Assembly (NCBI GenBank): GCA_964498785.1
Contig: CAZCJL010000009.1
Location: 1 to 64,000 of the forward strand
Direction: 5' to 3'
Source of the DNA: Mariaggregatimicrobium sp964498785
Lineage (GTDB): Bacteria; Zhuqueibacterota; Zhuqueibacteria; Thermofontimicrobiales; Thiofontviventaceae
DNA: 64,000 nt
Positions 54,429 through 63,407 of this stretch are shown in pieces. Both the position numbers and the translations under genes were made by a program. The notes beneath the pieces are model-generated. The model was not told where the DNA came from and did not search any database. It saw nothing but the letters and a program-made list of their open reading frames with translations. Numbering within the stretch: the stretch's first letter is position 1; every line of letters begins with the position of its first letter.

Positions 54429-56585
54429 TTACTCCAGTTTAACTAATTTTTGTGAGTGTACAAATTGTTCAACGAAAAGTTTACAAATATAAATGCCGGA
54501 TGAAGTTTGATTTCCGAAATTATCACTACCATCCCAGTGGATCTGATACATCCCTTTATCGTATTCTCCATCTGCAAGATTTTTAATGATTTGTCCTGCA
54601 ATATTATATATGCACAGATTGATTTTACCATTTTGTTTGAGATGGTATTCAAGCATAGTGCCGGAATTAAATGGATTCGGATAATTATACGTTAACCGAT
54701 TCTTTGTGATAGTTAGTATATGATTTTCAGAAATCTTAGATTCTGCACTTGTAGTAAATGAAAGATAGTATGTCGGCATTTTGTTTGGCGGAGAAGCTAA
54801 GTCCTGCGCATCTACACTGACTGTTATTTTGGAATTTTTCGGAAATGGCAGTGGAGGAGTGTACTTAATGAAATAATTATGAATCGTGCCAGACACGGTA
54901 ATTTCCGGATAATTATTTGGATGAACCCCGTTATAAATAATATCATTATTAATATTAACTAAAATAGATGAAACATCGATACCGGCCTCCTCATCGATAA
55001 TATTAATCTGAATGTCTGAATTCACATCAACAGCCATGGCATCGGGTTCGGGAGACATGTTATCGAAATTTAAATGAGGCGGATAAAAATCCGGTGGTTT
55101 ATGGCCCAGATATCCCCAAATGTAATTCGTGAGTGTTTGGTTGTCTGCGCAAAAGCCTCTGGCTCCGTTTAAACCTGAATCGGTATATGATCTCATGTCG
55201 CTGCGGATTCTATCTTCATACGGAAATGGCCACAGAGATTCATTGGTAACGCTATTATATCCGGTCTCTCCATATAAACTTCCTGAAACCCCTATTTTTT
55301 TTAAAATTGTCGCTCCGATATCTCCGCCATCAAAAGCAGCACCATCAAGATCTGAATTATCTTCGATTCTGCACAGGTATTTTAAAGATGGGATTCCATT
55401 TCCCGGTGAACCGGTTAGCGGATTAATTTCATTTGATTTTTCAGTACACAGAGAATGCGTGCCAGGAACACAATTCGCATTGAAATTAGAGCTGTTATTG
55501 TAAAGACAATTGTAATTACAGAGGCTATACGCATTATTAGATCGTATCCCATAATTATTTTCTATACCATAGATGATAGAATTCATTACCGGTTCATCAC
55601 CGGTTTCCATGTAAAAGCCGTTTGAACTGCTTGTTGAACCGGAAACATCTCCAACAACGCAATTATTGATGCTAACATTATCACACCGAGGCCGAACTCC
55701 TTCCAATCCTTTCCAGAAAACGCAATTATCAAAATGGACAAGTCCAACAGGATTGCTGGATGCGATCATGAGTGTGCCTTTTTCAATGTTCAGTGCAATA
55801 CATCCCCGTATATAAACATCGTTCATGTCATATCCCTGACCGGTATTCCTGATAAAATATCCCCTGGGCTGGTTTGGATTGCCTGCTGCATTCGAATAAT
55901 AAGATTGGTCATTGTCAGCATCAATAGCAACACAATTTTGGAGCTCTACTTGTGTCGCATCGTAAACAGTAAAGCAAGAATGCCCATCATACAGAAGATG
56001 AGAATCGGCTCTGCCAACACATCTTCTGAAAATAATTTTTTCACCGCCTTTTGCAGCATAAAAATAATATCGACCATTTCCGTAGGCATAGCACTCTTCC
56101 AATAATACATCGCTGCAAGTACCAACGGCAAAAATATCGCCGCCATGCCCATTTCGACCGTTAAAACCACCGCAGCGGTACATTTTAATGTGATGAGAAC
56201 CGTATCCTATGTTGACAATCGCTTTCCCGTTATCAAATCGTGCATTCCCCCATTTTATCCCTTCAAATTGAACGTATGATACACCATTCAGGTAAAACAT
56301 GTTTCTTGCGTCTTCTCCGTCGAAGAATACGTACCCCGGATTCTCTGCCTTGACTATCGTGTAGTTATTCGGATTGCCATTCGGTGGTTTGTTTGTTCTA
56401 TCGATTACATTGAGATGTCCGGTATATTTTCCATTACGGATTATAAGTCTGTCTCCGCCATTCATCGCTGCCATGGCGCTTTGCAAATTTGTGTATGTTT
56501 CGCCGTGCCCCATATAGATTGTTTTTGCAAACGTGAAAGAGGATAAAATAAACATTATGCAAAACATATTCATAAGTTTAAACAT
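54429..56585 (-). CDS. Secreted right-handed beta-helix protein with type IX-like C-terminal tail
   Basis: The 718-residue protein starts with a signal peptide. Residues about 30-400 look like a parallel beta-helix (YTNLQSAMAAMNGGDRLIIRNGKY start, repeated V.L..C.A turns), the fold of pectate lyases and other polysaccharide-binding enzymes. An Ig-like domain follows. The last roughly 85 residues (NYPNPFNSGTMLEYHL...GIYICKL) are a FlgD-like/type IX secretion sorting domain. GGAG sits in the end of the upstream gene, and ATG 56585 fits it; a GTG at 56594 would overlap. It may modify or bind the polysaccharide made by this operon. Catalytic residues could not be assigned. Confidence 0.78.
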   Translation of the reverse strand: MFKLMNMFCIMFILSSFTFAKTIYMGHGETYTNLQSAMAAMNGGDRLIIRNGKYTGHLNVIDRTNKPPNGNPNNYTIVKAENPGYVFFDGEDARNMFYLNGVSYVQFEGIKWGNARFDNGKAIVNIGYGSHHIKMYRCGGFNGRNGHGGDIFAVGTCSDVLLEECYAYGNGRYYFYAAKGGEKIIFRRCVGRADSHLLYDGHSCFTVYDATQVELQNCVAIDADNDQSYYSNAAGNPNQPRGYFIRNTGQGYDMNDVYIRGCIALNIEKGTLMIASSNPVGLVHFDNCVFWKGLEGVRPRCDNVSINNCVVGDVSGSTSSSNGFYMETGDEPVMNSIIYGIENNYGIRSNNAYSLCNYNCLYNNSSNFNANCVPGTHSLCTEKSNEINPLTGSPGNGIPSLKYLCRIEDNSDLDGAAFDGGDIGATILKKIGVSGSLYGETGYNSVTNESLWPFPYEDRIRSDMRSYTDSGLNGARGFCADNQTLTNYIWGYLGHKPPDFYPPHLNFDNMSPEPDAMAVDVNSDIQINIIDEEAGIDVSSILVNINNDIIYNGVHPNNYPEITVSGTIHNYFIKYTPPLPFPKNSKITVSVDAQDLASPPNKMPTYYLSFTTSAESKISENHILTITKNRLTYNYPNPFNSGTMLEYHLKQNGKINLCIYNIAGQIIKNLADGEYDKGMYQIHWDGSDNFGNQTSSGIYICKLFVEQFVHSQKLVKLE

Positions 56586-56590
56586 TATAT

Positions 56591-57784
56591 TCACTCCTGA
56601 TTCAAATTTAATTTATCAAATTTTTTCAATATTTGAGTAGCATGAATCTCCCATAAGTATTTCTCTGTTATACATATCTGTGCTTGTTTGCCAAATTTTC
56701 TTCTCAACGATGCATCTGAAAGTAATAATGTGAGCTTTTCAACAATGTCCTTTTTATTTTTCGGTTCAAATAATAATCCATCAATCCCATTGCTTATTAC
56801 AGAACGAATCGGATCTGTTGACGGTGCAACAACAGCTTTCCCGGTCCCCATATATTCAAATAGCTTAATTGGTGAACGATATTGATTTGAGTGGGGAATT
56901 AACGCTATATCGAATAGCTGTATGTATTTCTGAATTTCCCGATGTGGTATTTTCCCCGTTATCTTAACTGACTTCTGTATTCCACGTTTTTCCGCTAATG
57001 AAATAATATAGTCTTTTAATTGACCGTCGCCTACCAGTAGCAAGATTAAATCCGGGTATATATTGAACAAATCGCTGATAACGTCAATCATAAAATCAAA
57101 ATTATGCCAATGAGATAGCCCACCAACAAAGCCGATGACTTTGTTATTTATAATATCGAGTTGTTTTGCCAGGTAATTAAGTTCTTTTTTTGAAAATGTT
57201 GAATTGAGCCATGATTTTGATACACCATTTGGAACAACGATGATTTTTTCGTCTGAACCCAACATGTCTGCTATTTTTTCTTTTAGAAAGTTAGAAACAA
57301 CAACGATTAAGGTCGCTTGCTTAAATATTCTTTCATCAAATTTATGTGCTAACTTCACTAAAACCTGTCCCCGTACACGCTCAAACCCGCTCAATTCATT
57401 GACTTCTACGATCAGTGGAATATTAAATTTTTTGGAGATAATGGTTCCAACTAAATTGTAGAAAGCGTGGCGTTCATAGATAAAATCAATGTTGTTATGT
57501 TTGACGTTTCTCTTTAATTTTTTAACACCAGATATATTGTATGCAATTTCCATGATTTCAAAGAGTATTTGGGGCGCATGATCTGCTAAGAATGCAAGCG
57601 CTTCGGACAAAAAAGATCTTCGATTCGGTTGATCCTGCGCTGACAAGTCTGTGTTTGCAGGGGAGACCAGGGTCACTTTATGCCCCAAACAACGAAAGCC
57701 ATTTGCGATACCAGCGATGTGCACTCCCTCGGCGCCGGTACCACGAACTCGAAAGTGATATATTATATTCCGGTTTTCAGACAT
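56591..57784 (-). CDS. GT4-family glycosyltransferase
   Basis: The 397-residue protein has a GT-B fold: N-terminal GTGAEGVHIAGIANGFRCLGH acceptor side, and donor-site KLFEYMGTGKAVVAPSTDPIRSVI with the family E-x7-E-like region. It would transfer a sugar from a nucleotide donor during exopolysaccharide assembly; the sugar is not determinable. It overlaps the amidotransferase gene by eight bases and its end carries the ribosome site of the beta-helix gene. Confidence 0.85.
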   Translation of the reverse strand: MSENRNIIYHFRVRGTGAEGVHIAGIANGFRCLGHKVTLVSPANTDLSAQDQPNRRSFLSEALAFLADHAPQILFEIMEIAYNISGVKKLKRNVKHNNIDFIYERHAFYNLVGTIISKKFNIPLIVEVNELSGFERVRGQVLVKLAHKFDERIFKQATLIVVVSNFLKEKIADMLGSDEKIIVVPNGVSKSWLNSTFSKKELNYLAKQLDIINNKVIGFVGGLSHWHNFDFMIDVISDLFNIYPDLILLLVGDGQLKDYIISLAEKRGIQKSVKITGKIPHREIQKYIQLFDIALIPHSNQYRSPIKLFEYMGTGKAVVAPSTDPIRSVISNGIDGLLFEPKNKKDIVEKLTLLLSDASLRRKFGKQAQICITEKYLWEIHATQILKKFDKLNLNQE

Positions 57785-59630
57785 ATTCCTGTTGCCAAAA
57801 AATGATTACCAATAACGTCATGAGTAATGTACTGTGATCTTCAATTCTATTTTTATGATGCGTAATTGTTTTTTCAAGCACTGATCTTTTAAACCAGGGA
57901 AGATGATTCGTATTTAAAATCGTATCTTCAACCATTGACAAAAGATCGCCAGCAAGCCAGTTTTGAGTTGGAACCGGAAAGCCCATTTTTTTACGAAAGA
58001 CAATTTCGTCTGGTAATTTGTGTTCCATTATCGATTTTAATATGTATTTTCCATTTCCATTTTTCGATTTGAAATAAGATGGCAGCGACGTTGCAAGTTC
58101 AACAATTCTGTGATCGAGAAACGGTACCCGAAGTTCAACAGAAGCGGCCATTGTCATTTTATCTGCTTTCAGCAGCAATCGATCGACTAACCACGTTTTT
58201 GTGTCGATGTATAACAATCGGTTCAGAATGTCCTGTGAATGTTGAATTTTATCAAAATAAAATGAAAAAGTATCTTGCAAATACTGACCTTTGGCTTGAA
58301 AAAAATCGTCTGAATAGATTTCTTTCTTTATTTTTTCAGTTAAGTAGCTCGATGTACCTTGATATCGCTTGTTTAACGGAAGGCAGAGCCAGTCATAATA
58401 TTTTCTGTTGCGTATTTGCCTCATGAGAGATCTTAATGGACTGAAAATTTTCCAAAATTCCGGTGGTGCTAAACGTTGAATGTTATTAATTTTTCGCATC
58501 ACATTATAGAGATAATAGCCAGCGAAAATTTCATCACTGCCTTCTCCTGATAGCAATACGATCGCGCTTTCCCGCGCCAATTTGGACAGGTAGTACAAAG
58601 CTATCGCTGCGGGCTCCACGATTGGCTCTTCGGCAAATTGTACCAGAGTTTTTATCGATTGAAAGAAATCGTCAGGCTCTAAATTATACAAATGGTGATT
58701 TGTTTGATACTTATCTGCAATGGTTTGCGCATACTTTTCTTCGCTGATTCCATATTCATGATGATAACCAACCGTAAACGTATCTATATGGTTGTTATAA
58801 TTTTTAGTAAGCGCGACAATTGCACTGGAATCCAACCCTCCACTCAAAAAAATTCCAAGTGGGACATCACTCAGTAGCCGATTGTCAATACTGTTCATCA
58901 GCAGGTCTTGCAAGCGCTCTTTTGCATCATCGAAATGTAAATTTGAGGGATGTACCGTGTTCAGGTCCCAATATTCTTTTTCTTTAACAAGACTATTTTT
59001 GATATATAAAAAATGACCGGGTTTTAATTTGTAAATATTTTTAAACATCGTCTCCGGGCCAGGAACATATCCTAAAGAAAAATAGGCATCGAGTACATTT
59101 GAGTTTAACACTGCTCTCTCTGCAACTGCTTTTAGGATTGGTTTTATTTCAGATGAAAACACAATTTTCTCAGAATCGCGATAGTAATAGAGCGGCTTTA
59201 TACCTAATCGATCCCGGGCAATCCATAAATTGTGATTCCTGCTGTCCCATAATCCAAATGCAAACATCCCGTTGAATTTATGCACACAGTCGGTTCCCCA
59301 TTCCTCGTAAGCATGAATAATAACCTCGGTGTCACAATTTGTTTTAAAGATATGCCCCTTCTTTTGAAGTGTATTTTTAATTTCTAAAAAATTATATATT
59401 TCTCCGTTGTACACAAGCGCAATGGAACCATCTTCATTAAACATGGGTTGATGGCCTGTAGCAATATCAATTATACTTAATCGCCTGTGTCCTAATCCAA
59501 TGTTTTTAGCAACGAAAAAACCGGAGTCATCCGGGCCACGGTGAGTCATTAAATTAGTGGCATCGCGGACAATGTGTTCGTCGACCTTTTTCTCTTTATC
59601 GAAATAATATATTCCCAAAATTCCACACAT
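57777..59630 (-). CDS. PEP-CTERM-system amidotransferase (asparagine synthetase-like)
   Basis: The 617-residue protein has an N-terminal glutaminase domain with nucleophile Cys2 (MCGILGIYYF), RGPDDSG and YNGEIYN. The synthetase domain carries the pyrophosphate loop SGGLDSS at 263-269. It closely follows the exosortase-A-associated amidotransferase pattern (TIGR03108 type), with EEWG.DCV and RDRLGIKPLYY. It probably amidates a sugar acid or another cell-envelope substrate rather than making free asparagine. Its ATG directly abuts the TAG of the gene before it. Confidence 0.88.
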   Translation of the reverse strand: MCGILGIYYFDKEKKVDEHIVRDATNLMTHRGPDDSGFFVAKNIGLGHRRLSIIDIATGHQPMFNEDGSIALVYNGEIYNFLEIKNTLQKKGHIFKTNCDTEVIIHAYEEWGTDCVHKFNGMFAFGLWDSRNHNLWIARDRLGIKPLYYYRDSEKIVFSSEIKPILKAVAERAVLNSNVLDAYFSLGYVPGPETMFKNIYKLKPGHFLYIKNSLVKEKEYWDLNTVHPSNLHFDDAKERLQDLLMNSIDNRLLSDVPLGIFLSGGLDSSAIVALTKNYNNHIDTFTVGYHHEYGISEEKYAQTIADKYQTNHHLYNLEPDDFFQSIKTLVQFAEEPIVEPAAIALYYLSKLARESAIVLLSGEGSDEIFAGYYLYNVMRKINNIQRLAPPEFWKIFSPLRSLMRQIRNRKYYDWLCLPLNKRYQGTSSYLTEKIKKEIYSDDFFQAKGQYLQDTFSFYFDKIQHSQDILNRLLYIDTKTWLVDRLLLKADKMTMAASVELRVPFLDHRIVELATSLPSYFKSKNGNGKYILKSIMEHKLPDEIVFRKKMGFPVPTQNWLAGDLLSMVEDTILNTNHLPWFKRSVLEKTITHHKNRIEDHSTLLMTLLVIIFWQQEYV

Positions 59631-60800
59631 CTATTTTAGCACCTTTTTATAAACTTGAATAACCCGATCAGCTACATTTTCCCATGAGTTTTTCCGCCCG
59701 AATGCAGATATTGCAGAACGATCCCATTTCTCGGATAATGCATAATCAAACGCATCCGCTAATTCGTTTGGCTCTCCTGGTTTAACTAACAGCCCATAAT
59801 ATTTAGACGGAACCAGATCGGGAATTCCGCCTACCTGGGTAGAAACTACCGGAGTGCCACATGCTAAAGATTCGATAACAACATTGGGACAGCCCTCCCA
59901 TAATGACGGCAGACAAAAAATGTCGGCTGCATTGTACCACTTGTTAGTATCTTTGTGAGGGATGAATCCGAGAAATTTAACCGAAGTTGAGATTTTAAGA
60001 TCGTGACTGAGACTTTGTAACTTATTGCGCAGAGGCCCATCTCCGATGATAATGAGAATCGTATTTTTCGCATTCAATTTTGCAAATGCCCGGATCAGAT
60101 GTTCGATTCCCTTCTCATGAGATAATCTGCTAATGGTAATAATATATTTTTTATTCGTATCCAGATTACACATTTTTTGAGCAGCGTTGCGATCGATTTT
60201 ATAAAATTTATCTAAATCAATCCCGTTAGGAATGACAGTCACATTTTCGCTGTTAATACCATAATCGTTCACGACTTTATTCTTTAAATCGTTACTCACT
60301 GAAACAATGTGATCAACCGAATGCAGGCATTTTATCACGATTCTCTTTCTGCTGTTTTTTTCAAAATAATAAATACTTTCATTGCCACGAATCGTAACGA
60401 TAATTTTTTTATTAAAAGTTTGCGCCCATTTTATCCCGGCATAGCTGTCCGGATAAACCCAATGAAAATCAAGTAAATCAAATTGATGCGTGGATATCAG
60501 GTTGCTGAAATACTTATTCAGTGACCAATAATACAAAATCCCGTCCGCTGATTTAGCCAGTTTCGGAATTGCTAAAAATTTCGGATGTTTGACAGGGAGA
60601 TGATCGAATATTTCTTCATCCCGAATTTTATTAAAATTTTTATACTGACCCAACATATAATTGAAGGGAAAGTACGGAATTGGCGCAACAATAGAAAGAT
60701 CAATTTTTTTTGCGATATATTTTACCCGCTCCTTGACGAATACTCCTTTATTCGGTGTAATGTGATTCGGAAAGAGATGGCTGACTGTCAGAATTTTCAT
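59631..60800 (-). CDS. GT4-family glycosyltransferase
   Basis: The 389-residue GT-B enzyme begins KILTVSHLFPNHITPNKGVFVKER, seen often in exosortase loci. The donor-binding half has ISRLSHEKGIEHLIRAF and PSLWEGCPNVVIESLACGTPVVSTQVGG. It fits the family common next to PEP-CTERM amidotransferases. It lies between the sulfatase-like and amidotransferase genes with 26 and 0 base gaps. Sugar specificity unknown. Confidence 0.87.
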   Translation of the reverse strand: MKILTVSHLFPNHITPNKGVFVKERVKYIAKKIDLSIVAPIPYFPFNYMLGQYKNFNKIRDEEIFDHLPVKHPKFLAIPKLAKSADGILYYWSLNKYFSNLISTHQFDLLDFHWVYPDSYAGIKWAQTFNKKIIVTIRGNESIYYFEKNSRKRIVIKCLHSVDHIVSVSNDLKNKVVNDYGINSENVTVIPNGIDLDKFYKIDRNAAQKMCNLDTNKKYIITISRLSHEKGIEHLIRAFAKLNAKNTILIIIGDGPLRNKLQSLSHDLKISTSVKFLGFIPHKDTNKWYNAADIFCLPSLWEGCPNVVIESLACGTPVVSTQVGGIPDLVPSKYYGLLVKPGEPNELADAFDYALSEKWDRSAISAFGRKNSWENVADRVIQVYKKVLK

Positions 60801-60826
60801 AAATCAGGAATTACTCCAATTATTGT

Positions 60827-62212
60827 TTACATATATCCCAATGCTTCGAGGCGGTTTTTTAATTCATCGTCGATTTGTACGCCTTCTAATCTCTCCTTGG
60901 TATAGGCGTCCTGGTAATAATTTAAATGATCTGTTATTTGATTGTACAGATCAGTGGCAACATCCGGAAATTCTGTAATGAGATTTTTATTATCTCCCCT
61001 TCCGTTATTAATGTCAAAAAGTTTTTTCTCCTGAGTGAAAGCATTGAAAATAAATTTCCATTTTTCTGTTCTCCATGATAATGAAAAACTTCGCTCAATG
61101 CCTCTTTGCGTAATTGCCGCGTCATGAATTATGGGAGATGCACCCGAAATGACAGGAAGAACGCTTTTCCCATACCAATTTGCTGGCAAATCAATTCCCA
61201 AAAAATCAATAATGGTTGCCGGAATATCTAATTGGCTGATTAATGTATCAAAAGTTGATCGGCCGTGCTTTGCTCCGGGAAATTTAATCATCAGCGGAAT
61301 ACGCAACAATTCTTCGGAAAACGAGCTTTCGACTCCTTCATCGCCGTGCCCAAATCGTCCCTGCTCGATTAATTCTTCTCCATGATCAGCAGTCAAAATG
61401 ATGAGAGTATTGTCCCAGTTTCCTGAGCTTTTAAGTTGATCAAAAAGTATGCCCAACTGCTCATCAATGTAATGCAGGCTGGTGTCGTAAATTTTATTTA
61501 CAATATTACGTTGTTCTTTCGTAAATGTATTTGATTCTTTCATTAAGCGCGCTAATATATCTGAAAGAATTGAATTATTGAAGCCATATTCGTTGTTAAG
61601 AACAGGTTTTATCGCTGGCAAGTTATACGGATAATGCAAATCCATGAAATGACACCAGATAAACGTTGGCTCCTGGCCGTCAACCAATGAATCATTCAAT
61701 TTGTGACGCATTTGTTCTGCCGACGGATAAAGGGCTTTTTGCTGCTGCACTTCCCGGCGACGGGCTATTTTTCGCAAAAGATTCCACGTTTTGGAATCTC
61801 TGGAAATGAACTTGCTCAATAAATTGATTTTTCGATCTCTGTTACGAGTACGTTCAACAGAATCCCAAAACTCGGTAAAACCGCGATCATACCCAAATTC
61901 CGGTGTTATATATGGGTTCGAACTTAAGCCAATTGTTGTATATCCCTGTTTAGTAAGAATTTCCGATAAAGTTGAGCGGTCTTCAGAAAGAAATTTCGTG
62001 CCGCCGTACATTATCGGATAACTGGATGTAAAGAGCGCCGGAAATGCGGCCATCGTACCGGGTCCGGCTGCAATTGTTTGTGTGAAATTCGTCGCGTCCT
62101 CTTTTAAAAATCTATCAATATTAGGAGTTGTTGAATGTGCATACCCATTTGCATGAATTCGATCATATCTCAGACAGTCGATTGTCAGAAACAATATATT
62201 CACTTTTTCCAA
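60827..62212 (-). CDS. Alkaline phosphatase/sulfatase-superfamily hydrolase or transferase
   Basis: The 461-residue protein has metal-site Asp12 in FLTIDCLRYDRI and LTADHGEEL later. The nucleophile region reads AAGPGTMAAFPALFTSSYP: there is no C/S-x-P-x-R formylglycine motif, and Thr53 is in the place used by threonine-nucleophile members such as lipoteichoic-acid synthases and phosphoethanolamine transferases. So true sulfatase activity is doubtful. No signal peptide or membrane helix is visible. It probably removes or transfers a sulfate or phosphate group on the polysaccharide or its precursor. Confidence 0.78.
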   Translation of the reverse strand: MEKVNILFLTIDCLRYDRIHANGYAHSTTPNIDRFLKEDATNFTQTIAAGPGTMAAFPALFTSSYPIMYGGTKFLSEDRSTLSEILTKQGYTTIGLSSNPYITPEFGYDRGFTEFWDSVERTRNRDRKINLLSKFISRDSKTWNLLRKIARRREVQQQKALYPSAEQMRHKLNDSLVDGQEPTFIWCHFMDLHYPYNLPAIKPVLNNEYGFNNSILSDILARLMKESNTFTKEQRNIVNKIYDTSLHYIDEQLGILFDQLKSSGNWDNTLIILTADHGEELIEQGRFGHGDEGVESSFSEELLRIPLMIKFPGAKHGRSTFDTLISQLDIPATIIDFLGIDLPANWYGKSVLPVISGASPIIHDAAITQRGIERSFSLSWRTEKWKFIFNAFTQEKKLFDINNGRGDNKNLITEFPDVATDLYNQITDHLNYYQDAYTKERLEGVQIDDELKNRLEALGYM

Positions 62213-62216
62213 TGTA

Positions 62217-63395
62217 TTAACCCCTTTTTTTATAAGTGTATTCAGGTATAATATAATTACGAAAGGCGTTTGGATTACCGTTCATTCCAGCTTCTGCAGC
62301 CTTTATTACATTATACATTTCCCGTGCAGTGACAAAATGTAAAGAATAGTTTTGCCCATCATTGTATTTTGTGCAGAGATAATCGTACATTTTTTCTGCG
62401 GTTGCTCCCAAATTAACATCGTGGTTTTCACCAGGTCCTCCGTGTGTATGGAGCTTCACTAAAATCCATTCTGGTTTGCCTTTTACACAAATTCCCTGTT
62501 GAATCCAAAAATCAATCCGGTCTTGAGCCGGACGATTGATTTTCCCGAATGAGCCGGATTCAATTGCCGGGATCGTTAGTTTTCCCTTCCATTTTTTCGA
62601 CCGTAAACCGATCGGCCCTGTTACCATCATCAAATCAAAATCAGAGGGTTCTCCATGAACTGTTACTTCAATACCATTATTATATGACTTCGGTCTTTGG
62701 GGATCATCTTTCGCATAATAAATACAATTCACCATTTTGGGTTGACATGTATTAATCGCCGGGAAGGTGAAATCAGCAAAGCAACCGGTTTCTTTCAGAA
62801 TTTGAATTTCGTTGTTTACACCACATATTTTAGAGCCAGCAGCATTATCTAAAGACCAATCGCCATGGACAAAAGCGTATTTCTTGCTTCCATCCGGTAA
62901 GCAGAATATTCCCCATTGTGAATAGTCTTCAATGCACTTTAAGATTTTATTTTTCAATGTCATTGAAGTGTCAGGAAATGGCTGCATTCGATTATGGTGC
63001 AAATGCATCTCAATCTCGCCGTAGCCTTGCAAACACATCTCAACGAGATCATTTAGGAAACGATGATCCAGATGTGGGGGATAAAACCACGTATGCTGCG
63101 GATGTTTCCCGTCAGCATCTGTGAAATGATTCGCCATGGCCGGATATCCTTTTGACCAGGCGGCGACACATCTTCTGGCTTCCTCAAAATCAGCACCTCC
63201 GTGAAATGGCTCGTAATGATCTGCCACACAAAACATTATGTGAGTGAGTTTGTTATTTTGCCCTGATTTTTTTCGATGGTGTAAATAAGGTATTATCCAG
63301 TTTCCCATCCCTTTTTTCGAAAATTTATTATAAATCAGAAATATCGGAAATATACATCCCAGCAAAAAAATGTAAAAAATAATCGTAGCAGTCAT
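62217..63395 (-). CDS. Membrane-anchored polysaccharide deacetylase-like protein
   Basis: The 392-residue protein has one N-terminal membrane helix (about 4-24). Then HIMFCVADHYEPFHGG gives Asp59-His60, and EIEMHLHHNR gives His131, His133 and His134, in an order similar to the metal site of carbohydrate esterase 4/NodB enzymes; HTHGG occurs near the C-terminus. It could deacetylate the growing polymer. The similarity is at motif level only. It sits four bases before the sulfatase-like gene. Confidence 0.6.
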   Translation of the reverse strand: MTATIIFYIFLLGCIFPIFLIYNKFSKKGMGNWIIPYLHHRKKSGQNNKLTHIMFCVADHYEPFHGGADFEEARRCVAAWSKGYPAMANHFTDADGKHPQHTWFYPPHLDHRFLNDLVEMCLQGYGEIEMHLHHNRMQPFPDTSMTLKNKILKCIEDYSQWGIFCLPDGSKKYAFVHGDWSLDNAAGSKICGVNNEIQILKETGCFADFTFPAINTCQPKMVNCIYYAKDDPQRPKSYNNGIEVTVHGEPSDFDLMMVTGPIGLRSKKWKGKLTIPAIESGSFGKINRPAQDRIDFWIQQGICVKGKPEWILVKLHTHGGPGENHDVNLGATAEKMYDYLCTKYNDGQNYSLHFVTAREMYNVIKAAEAGMNGNPNAFRNYIIPEYTYKKRG

Positions 63396-63407
63396 TTTTA
63401 ATCAAAT

